From positions 310,001-374,000 of the forward strand of contig JAEACG010000003.1 of the NCBI GenBank assembly GCA_016401345.1: a DNA stretch of 64,000 nucleotides, in the 5' to 3' direction. Numbering within the stretch: position 1 is the stretch's first letter; every line of letters begins with the position of its first letter. The notes beneath the pieces are model-generated. The model saw nothing but the letters and a program-made list of their open reading frames with translations. It was not told where the DNA came from and did no database searches. Below, piece after piece: positions 16,103 through 24,246 of the stretch. The translations under genes and the position numbers were made by a program. Origin of the DNA: Fictibacillus nanhaiensis. GTDB taxonomy: Bacteria > Bacillota > Bacilli > Bacillales > Fictibacillaceae.

Positions 16103-17485
16103 TTAAAACTGAACCTTAGACTCAATAAAGCTCTTAAGATCTGCAATCTTCACACGCGTTTGTTCCATCGTGTCACGATCACGTACTGTTACCATGCCGT
16201 CTTCTTTAGAATCAAAGTCATACGTGATACAGAAAGGAGTTCCTACTTCATCTTGACGACGGTAACGTTTACCGATTGACCCTGTCTCGTCATAGTCCAC
16301 ATTGAAGTCTTTTGCAAGTGAGCTGAACACTTCTGTGGCTTCTTCAGATAGCTTCTTAGATAGTGGCAGGATCGCTGCTTTATAAGGAGCTAATGCAGGG
16401 TGCAAGTGCATAACGGTTCTTGATGTACCATCTTCAAGCTGCTCATCTTCATACGCATCAATCAAGAACGCTAACGTTACGCGGTCAGCACCTAGAGATG
16501 GTTCAATGCAATAAGGAACATAACGCTCGTTTGTTTCTTGGTCGATATAGTTGAAGTCTTCACCTGAGAATTCCATGTGACGCTTCAAATCGAAGTCTGT
16601 ACGTGAGGCAACACCCCAAAGCTCGCCCCAGCCGAACGGGAACTTGTATTCAAAGTCAGTTGTCGCATTAGAGTAGTGAGAAAGCTCATCTTCGTTATGG
16701 TCGCGAAGACGAAGATTTTCTGAAGTCATACCCAATGATTTTAGCCAGTTTTCAGCTGTGTCTTTCCAATAGTTGAACCACTCGATCTCGCTTCCTGGCT
16801 TACAGAAGAACTCAAGCTCCATCTGTTCGAACTCACGTGTACGGAACGTGAAGTTACCAGGTGTGATCTCGTTACGGAAACTCTTACCGATCTGTGCGAT
16901 ACCGAACGGCAATTTTTTACGCATCGTGCGCTGAACATTTTTAAAGTTAACGAAGATCCCTTGTGCCGTTTCAGGACGCATGTAAATTTCGTTTGAACTT
17001 GATTCCGTTACACCTTGGTGTGTTTTGAACATCAAGTTGAACTGGCGGATGCTTGTGAAGTCATGGCTTCCACACTCCGGGCAAGCGATATTGTATTCTT
17101 TCACTAGCTCTTCCATCTTTTCAAACGGAAGGCCGTCTACGATAATTTCTTTTCCAGCTTGATCAGCAGCATCTTCGATCAATTTATCAGCACGGTGGCG
17201 CGCTTTACAGTTCTTACAGTCCATCATCGGGTCGTTAAAGTTACCGATGTGACCAGATGCTTCCCACGTACGAGGATTCATGAGGATGGCTGCATCAAGA
17301 CCTACGTTGTAAGGTGATTCTTGAACGAATTTTTTCCACCATGCTTTTTTTACGTTGTTTTTAAGCTCAACACCTAGCGGACCATAATCCCACGTGTTCG
17401 CAAGACCTCCATAAATTTCAGATCCTGGAAATACAAAACCGCGGTGTTTCGCATGATTTGTGATGGTTTCCATGTTTTTTGTCAT
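16103..17485 (-). CDS. glyQS: Glycine--tRNA ligase, single-chain type
   Basis: 460 residues, a class II synthetase of the dimeric (eukaryote/Thermus-like) type, not the alpha2beta2 type of B. subtilis. Class II motif 2 is [22 protein letters not shown] near residue 200, and motif 3 is near [14 protein letters not shown] about residue 340. A zinc-ribbon-like Cys set is present ([10 protein letters not shown], then ACPECGS). It charges tRNA-Gly in the cytoplasm. The ATG follows GGGAGG by 7 nt; an ATG 15 bp earlier overlaps that ribosome site. Transcription is controlled by the T-box leader upstream. Confidence 0.95.
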   Translation of the reverse strand: MTKNMETITNHAKHRGFVFPGSEIYGGLANTWDYGPLGVELKNNVKKAWWKKFVQESPYNVGLDAAILMNPRTWEASGHIGNFNDPMMDCKNCKARHRADKLIEDAADQAGKEIIVDGLPFEKMEELVKEYNIACPECGSHDFTSIRQFNLMFKTHQGVTESSSNEIYMRPETAQGIFVNFKNVQRTMRKKLPFGIAQIGKSFRNEITPGNFTFRTREFEQMELEFFCKPGSEIEWFNYWKDTAENWLKSLGMTSENLRLRDHNEDELSHYSNATTDFEYKFPFGWGELWGVASRTDFDLKRHMEFSGEDFNYIDQETNERYVPYCIEPSLGADRVTLAFLIDAYEDEQLEDGTSRTVMHLHPALAPYKAAILPLSKKLSEEATEVFSSLAKDFNVDYDETGSIGKRYRRQDEVGTPFCITYDFDSKEDGMVTVRDRDTMEQTRVKIADLKSFIESKVQF

Positions 17486-17529
17486 TTTTATTCCTCCCAT
17501 TTAGGTTTTGCCTTATGGGTCGGCCGTTT

Positions 17530-17770
17530 TTTAAAAAATAAAAAACTCCCGTCCCAAGGCGCTATGCCCAGGGACGAGAGTTGTATCTCCCGCGGTTCCA
17601 CCCTAGTTGATCCGTATGTAAAAACGAATCCTCTTTTCAAAAAGCAACTCCGGACTGCCGTTTCACTAATGTCTCTTACCGGGCTCTCACCATCCCCAGC
17701 TCGCTAAAAAGAGTGTCCATTTAGCTACTATTCATCCTTCACAGCTGCATATCATCTTTTATAATAAAAT
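17530..17770 (-). ncRNA. T-box leader of glyQS
   Basis: On the minus strand the hallmark T-box AGGGTGGAACCGCGG is followed by a terminator hairpin (CTCTCGTCCC... / ...GGGACGGGAG) and a T run at the 3' end. The conserved AGTA and AAGGATGAATAG parts of stem I are near 17720-17740. Uncharged tRNA-Gly should stabilise the antiterminator and allow glyQS expression. Confidence 0.92.
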
Positions 17771-17823
17771 AATATTACCAAAAAACAAAAACATTAGTCA
17801 AAATATTTTCCTATTATATGCAG

Positions 17824-18780
17824 TTATTGTTTATTTTGTGCCAGTTCGTCCTCAATTTGTTTTAAAGTAGGCAGTGCAGTCATTGCTCCTTTAACAGAAA
17901 CAGCAAGTGCTCCAGAAACGCTACCGAATAACGCCATGTCACTCGCTTCATCAAGCGTTAGATCTTGGAGTGAGCCATCGTATTCATTTAGTTGATGAAG
18001 AACACCCGCAACATAAGCGTCACCTGCTCCGGTCGTATCTACCGAAGAGACACGTTTTGCCGGAATATATTCACCGCCCTCTTTCGTCACCACATAGCTT
18101 CCGTCATCACCGAGCGTGATGAAGAGTAAGGGAATATCATATTCTTGAAGAACTTTAATGCCTTCTTCGACCTTTTTTAATCCTGTGATGAATTCGAGCT
18201 CTTCTTCTGAGATCTTGACGATGTCAGCGTACTGCAGCATGGAGAGAATCGTCTCGCGGGCCTGCGCCGGCGTCTTCCAGAGCGACAACCGCAAGTTTGG
18301 ATCATACGAGACCCACATGCCGTTCTCTTTTGCGAGTCTTACCGCTTTTTCAGTAGCACTCTTAGATGGCTCACCAATCAACGAGATCGAACCAAAATGA
18401 AGAATTTTATGTTCTTTAAAGAGACTAGGCTGTACATCTTTTTCTTCTAAGAATCGGTCTGCGCTCGGATTAATATAAAAGTCGAACGATCTTTCACCGT
18501 TAGGATCGAGCGTCACAAAAACGGCTCCTGTTCTCACTTCTTCCGTCTTGTACACATGAAACGCGTTCACGCCATAACTCTTTAATGTATCAATCATGAA
18601 CGATCCTAGAACATCATCTCCCACTTTTCCTAAAAAAGTAGATGCTGACCCTAATCGCGCAACCCCAACAGCTACATTGGCAGGTGCTCCACCAGGACTT
18701 TTTTGGTAAGTCGTGTTCGTTTCATCCGTTGGAATAAAATCAACAAGTGCTTCTCCTAAAGAAATTACGCCTTTTTTCAT
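17824..18780 (-). CDS. PfkB family carbohydrate kinase, probable fructokinase
   Basis: 318 residues, ribokinase/PfkB fold. N-terminal signature GGAPANVAVGVARLG (about residue 30) and C-terminal signature DTTGAGDAYVAGVL (about residue 245), where the second Asp is the catalytic base and the GAG forms the anion hole. The sequence fits cytosolic fructokinases of Bacillaceae, making fructose-6-phosphate from ATP. A ribosome site within a run of eight G precedes the ATG. The EIIA gene lies upstream on the same strand, separated by a terminator. Confidence 0.87.
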   Translation of the reverse strand: MKKGVISLGEALVDFIPTDETNTTYQKSPGGAPANVAVGVARLGSASTFLGKVGDDVLGSFMIDTLKSYGVNAFHVYKTEEVRTGAVFVTLDPNGERSFDFYINPSADRFLEEKDVQPSLFKEHKILHFGSISLIGEPSKSATEKAVRLAKENGMWVSYDPNLRLSLWKTPAQARETILSMLQYADIVKISEEELEFITGLKKVEEGIKVLQEYDIPLLFITLGDDGSYVVTKEGGEYIPAKRVSSVDTTGAGDAYVAGVLHQLNEYDGSLQDLTLDEASDMALFGSVSGALAVSVKGAMTALPTLKQIEDELAQNKQ

Positions 18781-18803
18781 CGTAGCCCCCCCCTTTTTAT
18801 TGG

Positions 18804-18833
18804 AAAAAAATCAGGCATGGTTAGCCTGATTTC
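18804..18833 (-). terminator. Terminator of the EIIA gene
   Basis: AAATCAGGCTA / AGCCTGATTT-type hairpin (minus strand) followed by TTTTTTCC; it separates EIIA from the downstream kinase. Confidence 0.8.
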
Positions 18834-18838
18834 CTGAT

Positions 18839-19336
18839 TTATTTCATTTTAACCTGCAATAATGAAGTTTCACCTTTTGTTGCTTCAGAAGCAGCGCGCT
18901 TATCTAAAGATTCTACCGCATCACCATTTGTGATTACGATCGGCGTTACCGTGCTAGCGGCTTTTTCTTTAATCAATTCCAGGTCAAAGCTTAAAAGCTT
19001 GTCTCCCGCTTTTACTTTATCTCCTACATTCACATGTCCCTCGAAACCTTCACCGTTCATGCTAACCGTCTCAAGACCAACGTGGATTAATATCTCTGCA
19101 CCAGCTTCTGATTGGATGCCGATCGCATGCTTCGTGTGGAAGAACTGAACGATTTCTCCATCAACCGGAGAGACAACAACACCTTCTGTTGGTTCTATCG
19201 CAATCCCATCGCCCATCATCTTCTGAGCGAATGTCGGATCTGGTACCTCTTCAATGTTTACGATTTTTCCTGTTAATGGAGCGATTAGTGTTTCTTCTTT
19301 TTTAACTTCTTTTTTTCCAAATAGTTTATTGAACAT
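18839..19336 (-). CDS. PTS glucose-family EIIA component, free-standing
   Basis: 165 residues, the complete EIIA-Glc fold. The phosphorylated His85 sits in ILIHVGLET and the supporting His70 in FHTKHAIG. As a separate protein it can pass phosphate from HPr to any EIIB of the glucose family that lacks its own EIIA. The maltose EIICB encoded at 24247-25908 lacks an EIIA domain, so this protein is its likely partner (inference). Ribosome site AAAGGTGAG. It has its own terminator. Confidence 0.92.
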   Translation of the reverse strand: MFNKLFGKKEVKKEETLIAPLTGKIVNIEEVPDPTFAQKMMGDGIAIEPTEGVVVSPVDGEIVQFFHTKHAIGIQSEAGAEILIHVGLETVSMNGEGFEGHVNVGDKVKAGDKLLSFDLELIKEKAASTVTPIVITNGDAVESLDKRAASEATKGETSLLQVKMK

Positions 19337-19439
19337 TATTTTTCACTCACCTTTCAGTTTGCTTTACTTTTATAATTTACACCTGTCTGAGCGCTTTAAA
19401 ACATTACAGTTTTATTTGGGCATTTATCTTGATGTACTT

Positions 19440-19702
19440 GAAGGTGGTTGATTTCCGTTCCAGGTTGCTCGCTTTCCGCGGGGCAGACGGTGAGCCACAT
19501 TTGTACGTTTTACTTTTAAGTGTCTCACCTGTCTAGATGCAGTGGCTAAGCCCCTCGAGGTCAAAAGTTAAATGGACTACAAGGCAAACTGCGCCTTTCT
19601 GGCCCATTCACCTTTTGCTTGTCGGGGCTGACCGAGCCACTTACACTTTTCGGACTGCCCGCCTGTCCCGCAGGAGTCTCGCACCTTGCACTCCAATCAA
19701 CT
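19440..19702 (+). repeat. Palindromic intergenic repeat, copy D, interrupted by a second element
   Basis: The outer parts match copies A and E (subtype 1): GGTTGATTTCCGTTCCAGG at the left and CCCGCAGGAGTCTCGCACC at the right. Between 19531 and about 19657 an unrelated palindromic element is inserted (listed separately). It fills the gene-free region 19337-19878. Confidence 0.85.
19532..19657. repeat. Second palindromic element nested in repeat copy D
   Basis: Starts TCTAG; its arms AGTGGCTAAGCCCC and GGGGCTGACCGAGCCACT form a long imperfect hairpin, with CAAAAG/CTTTTG further in. The layout (TCTAG, AGCCCCTCGAGGTC, then CTTGTCGGGGCTG) matches a family of short repeats I know from other Bacillaceae genomes. 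Confidence 0.7.
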
Positions 19703-19878
19703 TATCAATGAGGCATAAAAATAACCCAAAAACAATCTTTTAGATCATACTAACTGATACAAAGAAAGACCAAAGAGCAAGAAACAAGTTCAATGCTCTT
19801 CAGGTCCTATTAAACAGGGTAAACTTTCCCTATAAAAGTAATGCAGTGCTTATCTGGTTGTCAACGAGAAAGGTTCTT

Positions 19879-22251
19879 TTATTGATATAGTGAGTTGGAC
19901 AATAAACGGAACAGATAATCAGTATGATCACGGAATCCTGCTTCGAGTCCGATCAACGTTATATCTTTTTGCGCTTCTTCTACAATGACGGACTGCCCAG
20001 CCGCTAGTTGATTGTTCTTCCAGTGGCCTGCAACAAAGAAGTCACCGTCTCCTAACGTTGCGACCGATTTTGAGTTTCCTAACTCTGTAAACCAGACTGG
20101 TCGATAAACAAATCCGAGGTCATCCTTTTTATAACCAGCTGTTACTTCATCTTCTTCATAGTTTACTTTTACGATTCCGTTGCTGTTGGAACTGCCAGTA
20201 TTTACTTTTATCGTTGTTAAGCCGAGCTGACTTGAAGCTTTTGCACCACCAGCGCCAACTGAAATGTATTTTCCACCGTTATTAATAAATGTTTGTACGT
20301 TATTTTTGAAACTGTCATAAGCCTGTTTACTTCCGATTACAAATGGCTTATTTGCTTCCCTCACATTCTCGTATTGCAGCAATGCGTCAGTTCCTGCATA
20401 TAGGAACGCATCGTATTGAGATAGCCCCTTCTCTGCCACTTCTTTTGGTGTCACTTCTTTTACCGAGAAGCCGAGTCGTTCCAATGCGAGCTTTGTACCT
20501 GCATGACTTTGTGCTTTATTCATGCCACCATCTTTTAATACAGCTACTTTTAGAGTTGAAAGCTTTTCTTTTTGAGCTGGCAGTTTTGCAGTTTGCAGCT
20601 TGATTCCTGATTCTTTCACGAGCTTCTTATTTCTTGATGAAAGGTTTTCGATATAGAAACTACCTCCATCGTCTTTATATACACGCTCACCTTTTTTCAT
20701 AAGGTCGTTCACTAGTTTAACAGCTTGGACCGAACTGTTGGGAATTACGTATGGCCCTTTCCCTTGAATAGATCCGTGATATTCGGCCTCTCTAACAGGC
20801 TTTGTTTTCGCATTCACTTTTTCATCTACTTCAATTGCTTCAAAGCCCCACAATTCTGGTAGACTCCAGGCTGATATATCATACATCGCTGGCGTATCGT
20901 TCGTGATATCCTCGCCATCCCATAACATCGTGTTTGCAAGACCTGCTTTGGCTTGGCTCATATCAACGATGTACGTGCCCGCTGGATAAACTTGTCCGTT
21001 AGCCGAAAAAGGTTTGACTGCTTTTTCTACAGAAATATCATTTTCAAGAAGATGGTTCACCGCTTTTTCTGTAACCGTCGGATCCTTTTCATTTACAGGT
21101 AATACATAGGCATTCGGGAAAAATCCTTCTTCATGGTAAGGGTGATCAAAATTGATGCCACGTTCAAAGATCTCAATTTGATCTGAAAGCATTCCTTGTT
21201 TGTTCTGAACAGCAAATTTCAAGGCTCCCATCACAGCATCGTTGGCCCATCTCACACCATCCCAATTGTTTGTCGGTGCTTCAAGTGTATAGCCGTATGC
21301 CCCATGATACATCGCGTACATCGGTGTAAAGATCGGCGGATAATCGTCCCAACCTGCGCTGTCATCACGCTGCGGAATATATGTACCTGTCATATTTTTA
21401 TAGAGATCTGTTTCATAGTTTGCTTTATTTCCAACGATCTCTGCTTCCATCGCTTTCGCTTGATCTAAAGCCCATTTAGAAAACAGATCATATTCATAGT
21501 TCGGGTTATGAGGCGGCGTACATGGCTCAATCAACCCTGGTTTTCCGTCGTCACTGTTCACATAGCCGTGAAGATCTAAGAAGACCATCGGATTCCACTC
21601 TGTGATCAGATCAACGGTTTGTTTCGTTTCCTCTTGCGAAAGAGTGATAAAGTCACGGTTCAGATCTATACCGTTTCCATTAAAGCGAGTTCCGTCAACA
21701 CGACCATCAGGGTTTGCAACCACATTAAATATGAGTATGTTGCTGTCTAGAATCTCTTTTGTTTCTTCATCATTATCTTTGGCAAAACGATCGATCAGCT
21801 GAAGGACAGCATCAGAACCTATGTATTCAGTACCATGGATAGACCCATTGATCATCACTGGTACTTTAAAATCAGGATTTTCGGCGATCCAATCTTGAGC
21901 TTTTTGAGGATTTTTGAACATTTCCTTTCGTAGTTTCTTATAATGTCCATACTTGCCTTTATCACCGTTATTAGAAATGGTGACCACATACATCGGATAC
22001 CCTTTAGATGAAACCCCTGTTTGTTCAAGGGTTACTCGTTTACTTTCTCTATCAATCTTCTTTAAGATCGAGCCAATCTTTGAATACTTCACAAAATCAT
22101 AATGCTCAGAGTTAAACGGACTTCCATCAGCCTCTTCAAAACTATTAACATTTGTCCACTTTTTTTGCGGTGATTCTGCTGTTACAGCAAAAGGCATCGA
22201 TGTCAGCAAACTTAAACTCATAACACCAGCTACCCAATGTTTTTTTAACAT
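19879..22251 (-). CDS. Secreted M14 family zinc carboxypeptidase
   Basis: 790 residues. A signal peptide covers residues 1-25 (MLKKHWVAG, cleavage after VTA). The catalytic domain (about 40-400) shows the zinc ligands His and Glu in NGSIHGTEYIG, His in FLDLHGYVN, the substrate-binding GIDLNRD, and a likely catalytic Glu in YTLEAP. The C-terminal half (about 560-790) has Rossmann-like strands resembling a glutamine-amidotransferase-like fold. The start is the ATG after GGAAGGGGAG; 55 upstream open codons overlap the promoter and are not translated. It is likely nutritional; the cleaved substrate is unknown. Confidence 0.87.
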   Translation of the reverse strand: MLKKHWVAGVMSLSLLTSMPFAVTAESPQKKWTNVNSFEEADGSPFNSEHYDFVKYSKIGSILKKIDRESKRVTLEQTGVSSKGYPMYVVTISNNGDKGKYGHYKKLRKEMFKNPQKAQDWIAENPDFKVPVMINGSIHGTEYIGSDAVLQLIDRFAKDNDEETKEILDSNILIFNVVANPDGRVDGTRFNGNGIDLNRDFITLSQEETKQTVDLITEWNPMVFLDLHGYVNSDDGKPGLIEPCTPPHNPNYEYDLFSKWALDQAKAMEAEIVGNKANYETDLYKNMTGTYIPQRDDSAGWDDYPPIFTPMYAMYHGAYGYTLEAPTNNWDGVRWANDAVMGALKFAVQNKQGMLSDQIEIFERGINFDHPYHEEGFFPNAYVLPVNEKDPTVTEKAVNHLLENDISVEKAVKPFSANGQVYPAGTYIVDMSQAKAGLANTMLWDGEDITNDTPAMYDISAWSLPELWGFEAIEVDEKVNAKTKPVREAEYHGSIQGKGPYVIPNSSVQAVKLVNDLMKKGERVYKDDGGSFYIENLSSRNKKLVKESGIKLQTAKLPAQKEKLSTLKVAVLKDGGMNKAQSHAGTKLALERLGFSVKEVTPKEVAEKGLSQYDAFLYAGTDALLQYENVREANKPFVIGSKQAYDSFKNNVQTFINNGGKYISVGAGGAKASSQLGLTTIKVNTGSSNSNGIVKVNYEEDEVTAGYKKDDLGFVYRPVWFTELGNSKSVATLGDGDFFVAGHWKNNQLAAGQSVIVEEAQKDITLIGLEAGFRDHTDYLFRLLSNSLYQ

Positions 22252-22288
22252 GTTGTTTCTCCCCTTCCTCAATCCCAAAAACAAAGTA

Positions 22289-22317
22289 ATTATACCTATG
22301 TATGAATATTTATTCAA
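22289..22317 (-). promoter_or_regulatory. Promoter of the M14 carboxypeptidase gene
   Basis: Minus strand -35 TTGAAT (22312-22317), 17-bp spacer, -10 TATAAT (22289-22294). The -35 and spacer overlap the inverted repeat TGAATATTTATTCA (22302-22315), which may be an operator; a related AATATTCAT lies at about 22407. Confidence 0.65.
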
Positions 22318-22504
22318 TCTATTTTTTAAGATTATATCACCAGAATTAATATTCAATAGACGTTGGTTGATACCTCTATAAAAAATACGAAGAGTTATAA
22401 ATGAGTAAATATTCATGGTTCTTTATTCTTATAAAGGAAACTTCAGTAAATAATAACGAGAGATAATGTTATAATTTGGATATTCAGAGAGGAGGTTGTA
22501 ACGT

Positions 22505-23470
22505 ATGGGAATTAGTGAGGTTTCAAGAATAGCCATCGGCACACATCTAGGGAAAATGAATGAAGAAGACTCACTTCTCTATCAGGCATCGATTGAATTT
22601 GCGCTTTTAAATGGAATTAACTTTGTTGATACTGCACTTAATTATCGAGGGATGCTCTCTGAGCGCGATGTTGGGAGAGTTATAGCGAAACTCGTTCAAA
22701 TCGAAAAGCAGGTCGAAAGAGAAGATATTTTCTTATCTACGAAAGCCGGTATCATACCAGGTGATATTGACGCTCAACTTCGTCCAGAGAATTACCTGCA
22801 GAAGGTTTTAGTGGAAAAAGGAATTTTACAGCGTTCTGATTTACAGATCATTGACCATCACAAACACGTTATGGAGCCTTCTTTTTATGAATTTGCTATC
22901 CTGCAAAGTTTAAAACACATGCATATTGATTACATAGACGTCCATTACATTCATAATCCTGAAGTCTCTTTGATGGTTTTAGGGGAAGAAGTCTTTTATC
23001 AAAAACTTAAAAACTTGTTTTCGTTTTATGAACAGCAAGTGGAGAAAGGTTTGATTCGCTATTACGGTTTAGCGGTTTGGTCAGCTTTTACAGAGTCTCC
23101 TGGCACATCTGGTTACATCTCTCTGGAGAAAGTGATCAATGTTGCCCAATCAGTTGCAGGAAACTCACACCATCTGGGCTTTATCCAAGCTCCGTTCAAC
23201 CAATCGAATCAGAGAGCTGCAAACGATGAGAACCAGCAAATCAGCGGTAAATGGAGAACACTATTTCAAGCTGCAGAAGAGTTACGCGTTCACGTCACAA
23301 CAAGTGCCCCTTTAGATTGTGGAAGACTTGCTAATCATCAATACAAGAATGTAGATGAGTTGATGTCTATGGTTTTAAATACACCGGGTATCTTGTCCAC
23401 GATGATCGGTATGCGAAAGGTAGACACGGTAAAAAAGAATTTGAGATGCTTAAACAAAGTTGGCTCGTAA
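22505..23470 (+). CDS. Aldo/keto reductase family protein
   Basis: 321 residues. The N-terminal VSRIAIGTHLG and INFVDTALNYRG carry the conserved Asp and Tyr, LSTKAG carries the Lys, and the catalytic His region is IDYIDVHYIHNPE: a TIM-barrel NADPH-dependent oxidoreductase. AGGAGG precedes the ATG, and a TATAAT is at 22470-22475. It differs from typical AKRs in a long insertion around residues 70-125. Substrate unknown. Divergent from the carboxypeptidase gene. Confidence 0.82.
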   Translation: MGISEVSRIAIGTHLGKMNEEDSLLYQASIEFALLNGINFVDTALNYRGMLSERDVGRVIAKLVQIEKQVEREDIFLSTKAGIIPGDIDAQLRPENYLQKVLVEKGILQRSDLQIIDHHKHVMEPSFYEFAILQSLKHMHIDYIDVHYIHNPEVSLMVLGEEVFYQKLKNLFSFYEQQVEKGLIRYYGLAVWSAFTESPGTSGYISLEKVINVAQSVAGNSHHLGFIQAPFNQSNQRAANDENQQISGKWRTLFQAAEELRVHVTTSAPLDCGRLANHQYKNVDELMSMVLNTPGILSTMIGMRKVDTVKKNLRCLNKVGS

Positions 23471-23490
23471 TAACGAGTCAACTTTGTTTA
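23452..23490 (+). terminator. Terminator overlapping the aldo/keto reductase stop
   Basis: AAACAAAGTTGGCTCG / CGAGTCAACTTTGTTT, a long stem with a small loop; the stop codon is inside. Confidence 0.78.
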
Positions 23491-23548
23491 TATGATTTTT
23501 CTGTAACAACTGTTAAACAAATTGCAACACAGTCATCTTATTGTAATC

Positions 23549-23920
23549 CTACCAGTGTACTTGAAACTTATTGCCATTTGGATCATAAAAGTGAAAAAAT
23601 GCATGACCATTATCTTCTTTGATATCCTCGACCTTAACTTGATTATCAATTAAGTGTTGATGAAATTTTGATAATTCGGGACTCGTAAAGCCAATGCTAA
23701 ATTCTTGTTCATTATTAATTGTAAAATGAGCAAATGTTTCATCTTCGGTAGGAACTAAGATAAGTAAGAAAGGTCCTTCATTTACTTTTATAATTGCCAG
23801 TTCCTCTGTACTATTTAATAACTGGAGCCCTAATACATCTCTATACCATTGTGCTGATCGTTCTAAATCTTTTACAGGAATTCTAATATAATGTACTTGT
23901 TCAATAAACGAATTACTCAT
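23549..23920 (-). CDS. VOC (glyoxalase/bleomycin-resistance fold) protein
   Basis: 123 residues, one complete vicinal-oxygen-chelate module: two beta-alpha-beta-beta-beta units with IRIPVKDLERSAQWYRDVLGL at the start and FHFYDPNGNKFQVHW at the end. His8, Glu or His near the middle and the final strand can make a metal site. It may be a small-molecule lyase, dioxygenase or drug-binding protein. The start ATG follows AAGGAGAG; an in-frame upstream ATG at 23959 lacks a site. Confidence 0.85.
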   Translation of the reverse strand: MSNSFIEQVHYIRIPVKDLERSAQWYRDVLGLQLLNSTEELAIIKVNEGPFLLILVPTEDETFAHFTINNEQEFSIGFTSPELSKFHQHLIDNQVKVEDIKEDNGHAFFHFYDPNGNKFQVHW

Positions 23921-24090
23921 ATCCTTCTCTCCTTGCTTCGTTTTTTCTATATACCTCATTCTTCCAATTTTCGAATTAACCTGCCACTTTGCTCAATTTT
24001 ATAAAGAATAAATTACTCTATGCTATCTTACGAAAAAGCCTTATAAACCACCTGGAAAAACTTTTTTACTTACTTTTTAAGAAATATTAC

Positions 24091-24119
24091 TTGTAAATGA
24101 AACCGTTTTATTTTACAAT
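24091..24119 (+). promoter_or_regulatory. Promoter of the maltose operon
   Basis: -35 TTGTAA (24091-24096), 17-bp spacer, -10 TACAAT (24114-24119). Confidence 0.65.
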
Positions 24120-24125
24120 CACTAA

Positions 24126-24139
24126 TGCAAACGATTGCA
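24126..24139. promoter_or_regulatory. LacI/GalR-type operator
   Basis: The palindrome TGCAAACGATTGCA matches the LacI-family consensus TGCAAnCGnTTGCA and lies right at the expected transcription start. No LacI-family gene is in the window, so the regulator is encoded elsewhere. Confidence 0.75.
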
Positions 24140-24159
24140 CCAACATGCATATACAAATA

Positions 24160-24173
24160 TGTAAGCGATTCAA
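24160..24173. promoter_or_regulatory. cre-like site (CcpA)
   Basis: TGTAAGCGATTCAA fits the catabolite-responsive element TGWAARCGYTWNCA at 12 of 14 positions. Placed downstream of the start it could act as a roadblock in the presence of glucose. Confidence 0.45.
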
Positions 24174-24246
24174 CTTTTTTTCGCAATCTACTGAATGCGA
24201 TTTCAAAAAGACAACGAAAGATATATACTTTAAGGAGGAAATCGTT

